The translations under genes were made by a program, and so were the position numbers. The notes beneath the pieces were generated by a model. That model ran no database searches. It had not been told where the DNA came from and saw only the letters and a program-made list of their open reading frames with translations. Positions 24,200 to 37,830 of a stretch of 64,000 nt of DNA are shown here, in pieces. The stretch is from Bos javanicus (Eukaryota; Chordata; Mammalia; Artiodactyla; Bovidae), in assembly GCF_032452875.1 (NCBI RefSeq), contig NW_026893841.1, positions 62,001 through 126,000 of the forward strand, in the 5' to 3' direction. How positions within the stretch are numbered: the stretch's first letter is position 1; each line of letters opens with the position of its first letter.

Positions 24200-25480
24200 A
24201 TGATCAGTGTATGACACCAAACATGATCAGTGCATGATCAGTCACATGATCAGTGCATGATAAGCCACGTGATCAGTGCATGATCAGTCATGTGATCAGT
24301 GCATGATCAGTCACGTGATCAGTGCATGATAGCTGCGTGATCAGTGCATGATCAGCCACGTGATCAGTGCATGATAGCCACGTGATCAGTGCATGATCAG
24401 TCACGTGATCAGTGCATGATCAGTCACGTGATCAGTGCATGATCAGTTACGTGATCAGTGCATGATCAGCCACGTGATCAGTGCATGATCAGTCACGTGA
24501 TCAGTGCATGATAGCTACGTGATCAGTGCATGATCAGCCACGTGATCAGTGCATGATAGCCACGTGATCAGTGCATGATCAGCCACGTGATCAGTGCATG
24601 ATCAGTCACGTGATCAGTGCATGATCAGTCACGTGACCAGTACATGAAGCTACGTGATCAGTGCATGATCAGCCACGTGATCAGTGCATGATAGCCACGT
24701 GATCAGTGCATGATCAGTCACGTGATCAGTGCATGATCAGTCACGTGATCAGTGCATGATAGCTACGTGATCATGCATGATCAGCCACGTGATCAGTGCA
24801 TGATAGCCACGTGATCAGTGCATGATCAGTCACGTGATCAGTGCATGATCAGTCACGTGATCAGTGCATGATCAGCCACGTGATCAGTGCATGATCAGCC
24901 ACGTGATCAGTGCATGATAGCCACGTGATCAGTGCATGATCAGTCACGTGATCAGTGCATGATCAGCCACGTGATCAGTGCATGATCAGCCACGTGATCA
25001 GTGCATGATCAGCCACGTGATCAGTGCATGATCAGTCACGTGATCAGTGCATGATCAGTCACGTGACCAGTACATGAAGCTACGTGATCATTGCATGATC
25101 AGCCACGTGATCAGTGCATGATAGCCACGTGATCAGTGCATGATCAGTCACGTGATCAGTGCATGATCAGTCACGTGATCAGTGCATGGTAGCTGCGTGA
25201 TCAGTGCATGATCAGCCACGTGATCAGTGCATGATAGCCACGTGATCAGTGCATGATCAGCCACGTGATCAGTGCATGATCAGTCACGTGATCAGTGCAT
25301 GATCAGCCACGTGATCAGTGCATGATCAGCCACGTGATCAGTGTATGTCAGCCACGTGATCAGTGCATGATCAGCCACGTGATCAGTGCATGATCAGTCA
25401 CGTGATCAGTGCATGATCAGTCACGTGATCAGTGTGTGATCAGCCACGTGAACAGTGCATGCTCAGTCACGTGATCAGGG
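24200..25480. repeat. Sau-type array S16 (counterpart of S8)
   Basis: Carries the two catgaagctacg units near 24635 and 25065. About one unit shorter than S8. Confidence 0.9.
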
Positions 25481-25717
25481 CCTGCTGAGCTGCGTGATTA
25501 CTGTCTGCTCATCTGCTTGACAATTGCCAGCTGAGCTGCACGATTCCTGCCTGTCATCTGCTTGACAATTGCCAGCTGTGCTGCGTAATTCCTGCCTGCT
25601 CAGCTGCTTGATTATTGCCAGCTGAGCAGCATGATTTCTCACAGCTGAGTTCCATGATTATAGCCTGCTGACTGATTCGTGCCTACTCAGCTCTTTGTTC
25701 ATTGCCTCCAGAGGCAC
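25481..25717. repeat. Pvu-type block D17 (type B with A-like interior, 237 bp)
   Basis: Counterpart of D9. Includes ttatagcctg, a type B mark that D9 lacks. Confidence 0.88.
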
Positions 25718-28002
25718 ATGATCAGTGTATGATACCAAACATGATCAGCACATGATCAGTGCATGATAAGCCACGTGATCAGTGCATGATCAGTCATGTG
25801 ATCAGTGCATGATCAGTCATGTGATCAGTGCATGGTAGCTGCGTGATCAGTGCATGATCAGCCACGTGATCAGTGCATGATAGCCACGTGATCAGTGCAT
25901 GATCAGTCACGTGATCAGTGCATGATCAGTCACGTGATCAGTGCATGATCAGCCACGTGATCAGTGCATGATCAGCCACGTGATCAGTGCATGATCAGTC
26001 ACGTGACCAGTGCATGATAGCTACGTGATCAGTGCATGATCAGCCACGTGATCAGTGCATGATAGCCACGTGATCAGTGCATGATCAGCCACGTGATCAG
26101 TGCATGATCAGTCACGTGATCAGTGTGATCAGCCACGTGATCAGTGCATGATCCACGTGATCAGTGCATGATAGCCACGTGATCAGTGCATGATCAGTCA
26201 CGTGATCAGTGCATGATCAGTCACGTGATCAGTGTGTGATCAGCCACGTGATCAGTGCATGATCAGCCACGTGATCAGTGCATGATCAATTACGTGATCA
26301 GTGCATGATCAGTCACGTGATCAGTGCATGATAGCTACGTGATCAGTGCATGATCAGCCACGTGATCAGTGCATGATAGCCACGTGATCAGTGCATGATC
26401 AGCCACGTGATCAGTGCATGATCAGCCACGTGATCAGTGCATGATCAGTCACGTGATCATGTGTGATCAGCCACGTGATCAGTGCATGATCAGCCACGTG
26501 ATCAGTGCATGATCAATCACGTGATCAGTGCATGATCAGTCACGTGATCAGTGCATGGTAGCTACGTGATCAGTGCATGATCAGCCACGTGATCAGTGCA
26601 TGATAGCCACGTGATCAGTGCATGATCAGTCACGTGATCAGTGCATGATCAGTCACGTGATCAGTGCATGATCATTCACGTGATCAGTGCATGATCAGTC
26701 ACGTGACCAGTGCATGATAGCTACGTGATCATTGCATGATCAGCCACGTGATCAGTGCATGATAGCCACGTGATCAGTGCATGATAGCCACGTGATCAGT
26801 GCATGATCAGTCACGTGATCAGTGCATGATCAGCCACGTGATCAGTGCATGATAGCCACGTGATCAGTGCATGATCAGCCACGTGATCAGTGCATGATAG
26901 CCACGTGATCAGTGCATGATCAGTCACGTGATCAGTGTGATCAGCCACGTGATCAGTGCATGATCAGCCACGTGATCAGTGCATGATCAATCACGTGATC
27001 AGTGCATGATCAGTCACGTGATCAGTGCATGGTAGCTGCGTGATCAGTGCATGATCAGCCACGTGATCAGTGCATGATAGCCACGTGATCAGTGCATGAT
27101 CAGTCACGTGATCAGTGCATGATCAGTCACGTGATCAGTGCATGATCAGCCACGTGATCAGTGCATGATCAGTCACGTGACCAGTACATGGTAGCTACGT
27201 GATCATTGCATGATCAGCCACGTGATCAGTGCATGATAGCCACGTGATCAGTGCATGATCAGTCACGTGATCAGTGCATGATCAGTCACGTGATCAGTGC
27301 ATGATCAGCCACGTGATCAGTGCATGATCAGTCACGTGATCAGTGCATGATCAGCCACGTGATCAGTGCATGATCAGCCACGTGATCAGTGCATGATCAG
27401 CCACGTTATCAGTGCATGATCAGTCATGTGATCAGTGCATGATCAGTTATGTGATCAGTGCATGATCAGTTATGTGATCAGTGCATGATCAGTCTCGTGA
27501 TCACTGCATGATCAGTCACGTGATCAGTACATGATCAGTCACGTGAACAGTGCATGATCATTTACGTGATCTTTGCATGATCAGTCACGTTACCAGTATA
27601 TGGTAGCTACGTGATCATTCCATGACAGCCACGTGAGCAGTGCATGATAGCCACGTGATGTGTGCATGAGTTACGTGAGCAGAGTATGATCAGCCACGTG
27701 ATAAGTGCATGAGTGCCACGTGATCAGTGCATGATATGTCACGTGACAGGTGTGTGATCAGCCACGTGAACAGTGCATGTTCAGCCACGTGATCAGTGCA
27801 TGATAGCCACGTGATCAGTGCATGATCAGTTACGTGAGCAGTGTATGATCAGCCACGTGATCAGTGCATGGTCAGACACGTGAACAGTGTATGATCAGGC
27901 ACGTGATCAGTGCATGATATCCAAGTGATCAGTGCATGATCATCACGTGATCAGTGTATGATCAGCCACGTGAACAGTGCATGCTCAGTCACGTGATCTG
28001 GG
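25718..28002. repeat. Sau-type array S17 (chimeric)
   Basis: Follows S9 to about 27.3 kb, including the shortened catgatccacg unit near 26148. It then passes through repeated cagttatgtg units into a type A tail with h, i, j, k, l. Private changes such as cacgttatc begin here. Confidence 0.88.
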
Positions 28003-28289
28003 CCTGCTGAGCTGCGTGATTACTGTCTGCTCATCTGCTTGACAATTGCCAGCTGAGCTGAAGCGATTCCTACCTGTCATCTGCTTGACAATTGCCAGCT
28101 GTGCTGCACGATTCCTGCCTGTCATCTGCTTGACAATTGCCAGCTGTGCTGCGTAATTTCTGCCTGCTCAGCTGCTTGATTATTGCCAGCTGAGCAGCAT
28201 GATTCCTCACACCTCTGTTCCATGATTATTGCCTGCTGACTGTTTGATTCGTGCCTACTCAGCTCTTTGTTTATTGCCTCCAGAGGCAC
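28003..28289. repeat. Pvu-type block D18 (type A, 287 bp, two extra units)
   Basis: The longest D block: a 46-bp (two sub-unit) tandem duplication gives three gcttgacaattg units after the first. One duplicate carries gaagcgattcc. Unique cacacctctg form. Confidence 0.9.
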
Positions 28290-29231
28290 ATGATCAGTGT
28301 ATGATAGCAAACATGATCAGCGCATAATCAGTCACATGATCAGCGCCATTAAGTCACGTGATCACTACATGATAGTCATGTGATCAGTCCATGCTCAGTC
28401 ACGGTATCAGTGCATGATCAGCCACGTGATCAGTGCATGATCTGTCACAAGATTAGTGTATGATCATCCACATGATCAGTGCACGGGCAGTCATGTTATC
28501 AGTGCATGATATAGACGTGAACAGTGCATGATCAGTCTCGTGATCAGTGCATGATCAGCCACGTGAGTAGTTCATGATCAGCCACGTGATCACTGCATGA
28601 TCAGTCACGTGATCAGTGCATGATCAGTCACGTGACCAGTACATGTTAGCTGCGTGATCATGGCATGATCAGCCACGTGAGCAGTGCATGATAGCCACGT
28701 GATCAGTGCATGATCAGACACGTGATCAGTGCATGATCAGTCACGTGATCAGTGCATGATCAGTCACGTGATCAGTGCATGACCAGGCACGTGATCAGTG
28801 TATGTCCAGCCAAGTGATCAGTGCATGATAGCCACGTGATCAGTGCATGAGAGCCACGTGATCAGTGCATGATCAGTCACGTGATACATGTGTGATCAGC
28901 CACGTGATCAGTGCGTGATGAGCCACGTGATCAGTGCAGGATCAATCACGTGATCAGTGCATGATCAGTCACGTGACCAGTACATGGTTGCTACCTGATC
29001 CTTGCTTGATCAGCCACGTGAGCAGAGCATGATAGCCACGTGATAAGTGCATTATCAGTTACGTGAGCAGTTTATGATCAGCCACGTGATCAGTGCATGG
29101 TCAGACACGTGAACAGTGTATTATCAGCCACGTGATCAATGCATGATATCCAAGTGATCAGTGCATGATCATCACGTGATCAGTTTATGATCAACCACGT
29201 GAACAGTGCATGCTCAGTCACGTGATCTGGG
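28290..29231. repeat. Sau-type array S18 (shortened, many substitutions)
   Basis: Landmarks a-c, an altered e (catgttagctgcg), gatacatgtgtg, k and l. Many one-base changes are private, for example cgcataatc, cattatcag, agtttatg and ctacctgatcc. Confidence 0.9.
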
Positions 29232-29472
29232 CCTGCTGAGCTGCGTGATTACTGTCTGCTCATCTGCTAAACAATTGCCAGCTGAGCTGCACGATTCCTG
29301 CCTGTCATCTGCTTGACAATTGCCAGCTGTGCTGCGTAATTCCTGCCTGCTCAGCTGCTTGATTATTGCCAGCTGAGCAGCATGATTCCTCACACCTGTG
29401 TTCCATGATTATTGCCTGCTGACTGTTTGATTCATGCCTACTCAGCTCTTTGTTTATTGCCTCCAGAGGCAC
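29232..29472. repeat. Pvu-type block D19 (type A, cacacctgtg form)
   Basis: First block with cacacctgtg, a form seen only in D19, D22, D25, D27, D30 and D33. It also reads gctaaacaatt for gcttgacaatt and gattcatgcc for gattcgtgcc. Confidence 0.92.
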
Positions 29473-31543
29473 ATGATCAGTGTATGATAGCAAACATGAT
29501 CAGCGCATGATCAGTCACATGATCAGCGCCATTAAGTCACGTGATCACTACATGATAGTCATGTGATCAGTCCATGCTCAGTCACGGTATCAGTGCATGA
29601 TCAGCCACGTGATCAGTGCATGATCTGTCACAATATTAGTGTATGATCATCCACGTGATCAGTGCACGGGCAGTCATGTGATCAGTGCATGATATAGACG
29701 TGAACAGTGCATGATCAGTCTCGTGATCAGTGCATGATAGCCACGTGATCAGTGCATGATCAGTCACCTGATGGGTGTGTGATCATTCACGTGACCTGTA
29801 CATGGTAGTTACGTGATCATTGCATGATCAGCCACGTGAGTAGTTCATGATAGCCACGTGATCACTGCATGATCAGTCACGTGAACAGTGCATGATCAGT
29901 CATGTGACCAGTACATGGTAGCTGCGTGATCATGGCATGATCAGCCACGTGAACAGTGCATGATAGCCACGTGATCAGTGCATGATCAGACACGAGATCA
30001 GTGCATGATCAGTCACGTGATCAGTGCATGATCAGCCACGGTATCAATGCATGATCAGCCACGTGATCAGTGCATGATCTGTCACAAGATTAGTGTATGA
30101 TCATCCACGTGATCAGTGCACGGGCAGTCATGTGATCAGTGCATGATATAGACGTGAACAGTGCATGATCAGTCTCGTGATCAGTGCATGATAGCCACGT
30201 GATCAGTGCATGATCAGTCACGTGATGGGTGTAGGATCATTCACGTGACCTGTACATGGTAGCTACATGTTCATTGCATGATCAGCCACGTGAGTAGTTC
30301 ATGATAGCCACGTGATCACTGCATGATCAGTCACGTGATCAGTGCATGATCAGTCATGTGACCAGTACATGGTAGCTGCGTGATCATGGCATGATCAGCC
30401 ACGTGAGCAGTGCATGATACTACGTGATCAGTGCATGATCAGACACAAGATCAGTGCATGATCAGTCACTTTATCAGTGCATGATCAGCCACGTGATCAG
30501 TGCATGACCAAGCACGTGATCAGTGTATATCCAGCCAAGTGATCACTGCAAGATAGCCACGTGATCAGTGCATGATCAGTCACGTGATCAGTGCATGATC
30601 AGTTATGTGATCAGTTCATGATCAGCCACATGATCAGTGCATGATCAATTACGTGATCAGTGCATGATCAGTCACGTGACCAGTACATGGTAGCTACGTG
30701 ATCATTGCCTGATCAGCCACGTGATCAGTGCATGATAGCCAAGTGATCAGTGCATGATAGCCACGTGAAAAGTGCATGATCAGTCATGTGATAAGTGTGT
30801 GATCAGCCACGTGATCAGTGCATGATATCCACGTGATCAGTGCATGACAGCCACGTGATCAGGGCATGATCAGTCACGTGATACATGTGTGATCAGCCAC
30901 GTGATCAGTGCATGATGAGCCACGTGATCAGTGCAGGATCAATTACTTGATCAGTGCATGATCAGTCACGTGACCAGTACATGGTTGCTACGTGATCGTT
31001 GCACGATCAGCCACGTGAGCAGAGCATGATAGCCACGTGGTCAGTGCATGATCAGTCACGTGATCAGTACATGATCAGTCACGTGAACAGTGCATGATCA
31101 TTTACGTGATCTTTGCATGATCAGTCACGTTACCAGTATATGGTTGCTACGTGATCATTCCATGACGAGCCACGTGAGCAGTGCATGATAGCCACGTGAT
31201 GTGTGCATGAGTTACGTGAGCAGAGTATGATCAGCCACGTGATCAGTGCATGAGTGCCACGTGATCAGTGCATGATATGTCACGTGACAGGTGTGTGATC
31301 AGCCACGTGAACAGTGCATGTTCAGCCACGTGATCAGTGCATGATAGCCACGTGATCAGTGCATGATCAGTTACGTGAGCAGTGTATGATCAGCCACGTG
31401 ATCAGTGCATGGTCAGACACGTGAACAGTGTATGATCAGCCACGTGATCAGTGCATGATATCCAAGTGATCAGTGCATGATCATCACGTGATCAGTGTAT
31501 GATCAGCCACGTGAACAGTGCATGCTCAGTCACGTGATCTGGG
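29473..31543. repeat. Sau-type array S19 with internal 455-bp duplication
   Basis: Landmarks b-e occur twice: cacggtatc starts at 29583 and about 30037, gatctgtcac at 29622 and 30077. That shift is about 20 units. Then f, g, h, i, j, k, l follow. Confidence 0.92.
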
Positions 31544-31784
31544 CCTGCTGAGCTGCGTGATTACTGTCTGCTCATCTGCTTGACAATTGCCAGCTGAGCT
31601 GCACGATTCCTGCCTGTCATCTGCTTGACAATTGCCAGCTGTGCTGCGTAATTCCTGCCTGCTCAGCTGCTTGATTATTGCCAGCTGAGCAGCATGATTC
31701 CTCACACCTGAGTTCCATGATTATTGCCTGCTGACTGTTTGATTCGTGCCTACTCAGCTCTTTGTTTATTGCCTCCAAAAGCAC
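31544..31784. repeat. Pvu-type block D20 (type A)
   Basis: cacacctgag form, with tccaaaagcac at the right edge instead of tccagaggcac. Confidence 0.92.
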
Positions 31785-33087
31785 ATGATCAGTGTATGAT
31801 AGCAAACATGATCAGCGCATGATCAGTCACATGATCAGCGCCATTAAGTCACGTGATCACTACATGATAGTCATGTGATCAGTCCATGCTCAGTCACGGT
31901 ATCAGTGCATGATCAGCCACGTGATCAGTGCATGATCTGTCACAAGATTAGTGTATGATCATCCACGTGATCAGTGCATGGGCAGTCATGTGATCAGTGC
32001 ATGATATAGACGTGATCATTGCATGATCAGTCACCTGATGGGTGTATGATCATTCACGTGACCTGTACATGGTAGCTACATGTTCATTGCATGATCAGAC
32101 ACGTGAGTAGTTCATGATAGCCACGTGATCACTGCATGATCAGTCACGTGATCAGTGCATGATCAGTCATGTGACCAGTACATGGTAGCTGCGTGATCAT
32201 GACATGATCAGCCACGTGAGCAGTGCATGATAGCCACGTGATCAGGGCATGATCAGACACGAGATCACTGCATGATCAGTCACGTGATCAGTGCATGATC
32301 AGCAACGGTATCAGTGCATGATCAGCCTCGTGATCAGTGCATGATCTGTCACAAGATTAGTGTATGATCATCCACGTGATCAGTGCACGGGCAGTCATGT
32401 GATCAGTGCATGATATAGACGTGAACAGTGCATGATCAGTCTCGTCATCAGTGCATGAGAGCCACGTGATCAGTGCATGATCAGTCACGTGATACATGTG
32501 TGATCAGCCACGTGATCAGTGCATGATGAGCCACGTGATCAGTGCAGGATCAATTACGTGATCAGTGCATGATCAGTCACGTGACCAGTACATGGTTGCT
32601 ACGTGATCGTTGCATGATCAGCCACGTGAGCAGAGCATGATAGCCACGTGTTCAGTGCATGATCAGTCACGTGATCAGTACATGATCAGTCACATGAACA
32701 GTGCATCATCATTTACGTGATCTTTGCATGATCAGTCACGTTACCAGTATATGGTTGCTACGTGATCATTCCATGACGAGCCACGTGAGCAGTGCATGAT
32801 AGCCACGTGATGTGTGCATGAGTTACGTGAGCAGAGTATGATCAGCCACGTGATCAGTGCATGAGTGCCACGTGATCAGTGCATGATATGTCACGTGATC
32901 AGGTGTGTGATCAGCCACGTGAACAGTGCATGTTCAGCCACGTGATCAGTGCATGATAGCCACGTGATCAGTGCATGATCAGTTACGTGAGCAGTGTATG
33001 ATCAGCCACGTGATCAGTGCATGATCATCACGTGATCAGTGCATGATCAGCCACGTGAACAGTGCATGCTCAGTCACGTGATCTGGG
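31785..33087. repeat. Sau-type array S20
   Basis: Landmarks a-e, then b and c again, then g, f, h, i, j, l without k. The second cycle begins with cagcaacggtatc near 32303, about 408 bp after the first, because two units are missing. Contains ctcgtcatc near 32441. Confidence 0.9.
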
Positions 33088-33237
33088 CCTGCTGAGCTGC
33101 GTAATTCCTGCCTGCTCAGCTGCTTGATTATTGCCAGCTGATCAGCATGATTCCTCACACCTGAGTTCCATGATTATTGCCTGCTGACTGTTTGATTCGT
33201 GCCTACTCAGCTCTTTGTTTATTGCCTCCAGAGGCAC
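33088..33237. repeat. Pvu-type block D21 (type A, 150 bp, four units short)
   Basis: About 91 bp is missing: the first unit joins directly to gcgtaattcctg. It also has ctgatcagcatg in place of ctgagcagcatg. Confidence 0.92.
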
Positions 33238-33837
33238 ATGATCAGTGTATGATAGCAAACATGATCGGCGCATGATCAGTCACATGATCAGCGCCATTAA
33301 GTCACGTGATCACTACATGATAGTCATGTGATCAGTCCATGTTCAGTCACGGTATCAGTGCATGATCAGCCACGTGATCAGTGCATGATCTGTCACAAGA
33401 TTAGTGTATGATCATCCACGTGATCAGTGCATGGGCAGTCATGTGATCAGTGCATGATATAGACGTGAACAGTGCATGATCAGTCTCCTGATCAGTGCAT
33501 GATAGCCACGTGATCAGTGCATGATCAGTCACCTGATGGGTGTATGATCATTCACGTGACCTGTACATGGTAGCTACATGTTCATTGCATGATCAGCCAC
33601 GTGAGTAGTTCATGATAGCCACGTGATCACTGCATGATCAGTCACGTGATCAGTGCATGATCAGTCATGTGACCAGTACATGGTAACTGCGTGATCATGA
33701 CATGATCAGCCACGTGAGCAGTGCATGATAGCCACGTGATCAGTGCATGATCAGACACGAGATCAGTGCATGATCAGTCACGTGATCAGTGCATGATCAG
33801 CCACGGTATCAGTGCATGATCAGCCACGTGATCTGGG
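33238..33837. repeat. Sau-type array S21 (600 bp)
   Basis: Landmarks a-e, then a second cacggtatc unit near 33803 that leads straight into D22 through gatcagccacgtgatctggg. This looks like an exchange between a post-D unit and a pre-D unit. Confidence 0.9.
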
Positions 33838-34078
33838 CCTGCTGAGCTGCGTGATTACTGTCTGCTCATCTGCTTGACAATTGCCAGCTGAGCTGCACGA
33901 TTCCTGCCTGTCATCTGCTTGACAATTGCCAGCTGTGCTGCGTAATTCCTGCCTGCTCAGCTGCTTGATTATTGCCAGCTGAGCAGCATGATTCCTCACA
34001 CCTGTGTTCCATGATTATTGCCTGCTGACTGTTTGATTCATGCCTACTCAGCTCTTTGTTTATTGCCTCCAGAGGCAC
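33838..34078. repeat. Pvu-type block D22 (type A, cacacctgtg form)
   Basis: Shares gattcatgcc with D19 and D25. Only 750 bp separates its start from that of D21. Confidence 0.92.
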
Positions 34079-35493
34079 ATGATCAGTGTATGATAGCAAA
34101 CATGATCAGCGCATGATCAGTCACATGATCAGCGCCATTAAGTCCCGTGATCACTACATGATAGTCATGTGATCAGTCCATGCTCAGTCACGGTATCAGT
34201 GCATGATCAGCCACGTGATCAGTGCATGATCTGTCACAAGATTAGTGTATGATCATCCACGTGATCAGTGCACAGGCAGTCATGTGATCAGTGCATGATA
34301 TAGACGTGAACAGTGCATGATCAGTCTCGTGATCAGTGCATGATAGCCACGTGATCAGTGCATGATCAGTCACCTGATGGGTGTATGATCATTCACGTGA
34401 CCTGTACATGGTAGCTACATGTTCATTGCATGATCAGCCACGTGAGTAGTTCATGATAGCCACGTGATCACTGCATGATCAGTCACGTGATCAGTGCATG
34501 ATCAGTCATGTGACCAGTACATGGTAGCTGCGTGATCATGACATGATCAGCCACGTGATCAGTGCATGATAGCCACGTGATCAGGGCATGATCAGACACG
34601 AGATCACTGCATGATCAGTCACGTGATCAGTGCATGATCAGCCACGGTATCAGTGCATGATCAGCCTCGTGATCAGTGCATGATCTGTCACAAGATTAGT
34701 GTATGATCATCCACGTGATCAGTGCACGGGCAGTCATGTGATCAGTGCATGATATAGACGTGAACAGTGCATGATCAGTCTCGTCATCAGTGCATGATAG
34801 CCACGAGATCAGTGGATGATCAGTCACGTGATACATGTGTGATCAGCCACGTGATCAGTGCATGATGAGCCACGTGATCAGTGCAGGATCAATTACGTGA
34901 TCAGTGCATGATCAGTCACGTGACCAGTACATGGTTGATACGTGATCGTTGCATGATCAGCCACGTTAGCAGAGCATGATAGCCACGTGGTCAGTGCATG
35001 ATCAGTCACGTGATCAGTACATGATCAGTCACGTGAACAGTGCATGATCATTTACGTGATCTTTGCATGATCAGTCACGTTACCAGTAAATGGTTGCTAC
35101 GTGATCATTCCATGACGAGCCACGTGAGCAGTGCATGATAGCCACGTGATGTGTGCATGAGTTACGTGAGCAGAGTATGATCAGCCACGTGATCAGTGCA
35201 TGAGTGCCACGTGATCAGTGCATGATATGTCACGTGACAGGTGTGTGATCAGCCACGTGAACAGTGCATGTTCAGCCACGTGATCAGTGCATGATAGCCA
35301 CGTGATCAGTGCATGATCAGTTACGTGAGCAGTGTATGATCAGCCACGTGATCAGTGCATGGTCAGACACGTGAACAGTGTATGATCAGCCACGTGATCA
35401 GTGCATGATATGCAAGTGATCAGTGCATGATCATCACGTGATCAGTGTATGATCAGCCACGTGAACAGTGCATGCTCAGTCACGTGATCTGGG
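34079..35493. repeat. Sau-type array S22
   Basis: Begins with taagtcccgtg, shared with S25. The 454-bp internal duplication is present (cacggtatc at 34189 and 34643), with ctcgtcatc near 34780. Landmark k is altered to gatatgcaagtg. Confidence 0.9.
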
Positions 35494-35734
35494 CCTGCTG
35501 AGCTGCGTGATTACTGTCTGCTCATCTGCTTGACAATTGCCAGCTGAGCTGCACGATTCCTGCCTGTCATCTGCTTGACAATTGCCAGCTGTGCTGCGTA
35601 ATTCCTGCCTGCTCAGCTGCTTGATTATTGCCAGCTGAGCAGCATGATTCCTCACACCTGAGTTCCATGATTATTGCCTGCTGACTGTTTGATTCGTGCC
35701 TACTCAGCTCTTTGTTTATTGCTTCCAGAGGCAC
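35494..35734. repeat. Pvu-type block D23 (type A)
   Basis: cacacctgag form with ttgcttccag at the right edge. Positional partner of D20. Confidence 0.92.
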
Positions 35735-37081
35735 ATGATCAGTGTATGATAGCAAACATGATCAGCGCATGATCAGTCACATGATCAGCGCCATTAAGTC
35801 ACGTGATCACTACATGATAGTCATGTGATCAGTCCATGCTCAGTCACGGTATCAGTGCATGATCAGCCACGTGATCAGTGCATGATCTGTCACAAGATTA
35901 GTGTATGATCATCCACGTGATCAGTGCACAGGCAGTCATGTGATCAGTGCATGATATAGACGTGAACAGTGCATGATCAGTCTCGTGATCAGTGCATGAT
36001 AGCCACGTGATCAGTGCATGATCAGTCACCTGATGGGTGTATGATCATTCACGTGACCTGTACATGGTAGCTACATGTTCATTGCATGATCAGCCACGTG
36101 AGTAGTTCATGATAGCCACGTGATCACTGCATGATCAGTAACGTGATCAGTGCATGATCAGTCATGTGACCAGTACATGGTAGCTGCGTGATCATGACAT
36201 GATCAGCCACGTGAGCAGTGCATGATAGCCACGTGATCAGGGCATGATCAGACACGAAATCAGTGCATGATCAGTCACGTGATCAGTGCATGATCAGCCA
36301 CGGTATCAGTGCATGATCAGCCACGTGATCAGTGCATGATCTGTCACAAGATTAGTGTATGATCATCCATGTGATCAGTGCACGGGCAGTCATGTGATCA
36401 GTGCATGATATAGACGTGAACAGTGCATGATCAGTCTCGTCATCAGTGCATGATAGCCACGTGATCAGTGCATGATCAGTCACGTGATACATGTGTGATC
36501 AGCCACGTGATCAGTGCATGATGAGCCACGTGATCAGTGCAGGATCAATTACGTGATCAGTGCATGATCAGTCACGTGACCAGTACATGGTTGCTACGTG
36601 ATCAGTTGCATGATCAGCCACGTGAGCAGAGCATGATAGCCACGTGTTCAGTGCATGATCAGTCACGTGATCAGTACATGATCAGTCACATGAACAGTGC
36701 ATCATCATTTACGTGATCTTTGCATGATCAGTCACGTTACCAGTATATGGTTGCTACGTGATCATTCCATGACAGCCACGTGAGCAGTGCATGATAGCCA
36801 CGTGATGTGTGCATGAGTTACGTGAGCAGAGTATGATCAGCCACGTGATCAGTGCATGAGTGCCACGTGATCAGTGCATGATATGTCACGTGACAGGTGT
36901 GTGATCAGCCACGTGAACAGTGCATGTTCAGCCACGTGATCAGTGCATGATAGCCACGTGATCAGTGCATGATCAGTTACGTGAGCAGTGTATGATCAGC
37001 CACGTGATCAGTGCATGATCATCACGTGATCAGTGTATGATCAGCCACGTGAACAGTGCATGCTCAGTCACGTGATCTGGG
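35735..37081. repeat. Sau-type array S23 (counterpart of S20)
   Basis: 454-bp internal duplication (cacggtatc at 35845 and 36299). Carries ctcgtcatc near 36436 and gtgcatcatcatttacg at 36697, and lacks k. Confidence 0.9.
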
Positions 37082-37231
37082 CCTGCTGAGCTGCGTAATT
37101 CCTGCCTGCTCAGCTGCTTGATTATTGCCAGCTGATCAGCATGATTCCTCACACCTGAGTTCCATGATTATTGCCTGCTGACTGTTTGATTCGTGCCTAC
37201 TCAGCTCTTTGTTTATTGCCTCCAGAGGCAC
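37082..37231. repeat. Pvu-type block D24 (type A, 150 bp, four units short)
   Basis: Same ~91-bp loss and same ctgatcagcatg as D21, so the pair descends from one truncated block. The edge reads gcacattatc. Confidence 0.92.
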
Positions 37232-37830
37232 ATTATCAGTGTATGATAGCAAACATGATCAGCGCATGATCAGTCACATGATCAGCGCCATTAAGTCACG
37301 TGATCACTACATGATAGTCATGTGATCAGTCCATGTTCAGTCACAGTATCAGTGCATGATCAGCCACGTGATCAGTGCATGATCTGTCACAGATTAGTGT
37401 ATGATCATCCACGTGATCAGTGCATGGGCAGTCATGTGATCAGTGCATGATATAGACGTGAAGAGTGCATGATCAGTCTCGTGATCAGTGCATGATAGCC
37501 ACGTGATCAGTGCATGATCAGTCACATGATGGGTGTATGATCATTCACGTGACCTGTACATGGTAGCTACATGTTCATTGCATGATCAGCCACGTGAGTA
37601 GTTCATGATAGCCACGTGATCACTGCATGATCAGTCACGTGATCAGTGCATGATCAGTCATGTGACCAGTACATGCTAACTGCGTGATCATGACATGATC
37701 AGCCACGTGAGCAGTGCATGATAGCCACATGATCAGTGCATGATCAGACACGAGATCAGTGCATGATCAGTCACGTGATCAGTGCATGATCAGCCACGGT
37801 ATCAGTGCATGATCAGCCACGTGATCAGGG
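37232..37830. repeat. Sau-type array S24 (counterpart of S21)
   Basis: 599 bp against 600 in S21, with the same cacggtatc junction before the next D block. Landmark e is further changed to catgctaactgcg. Confidence 0.9.

Larger units (their letters stand above)
21645..27290. repeat. Segmental duplication, 13.45-kb shift, copy 2 (right end approximate)
   Basis: D14-D17 correspond in order and type to D6-D9. Homology seems to end at about 27.3 kb, where S17 switches to a type A tail. Confidence 0.85.
31544..34390. repeat. Duplicated HOR group D20-D22, copy 1 (right end approximate)
   Basis: Recurs with a shift of 3.95-3.99 kb. Shared rare marks are the truncated block with ctgatcagcatg (D21/D24), gtgcatcatcatttacg at 32701, catgttcagtcac, a changed e unit with taactgcg, and taagtcccgtg after D22. 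Confidence 0.88.
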
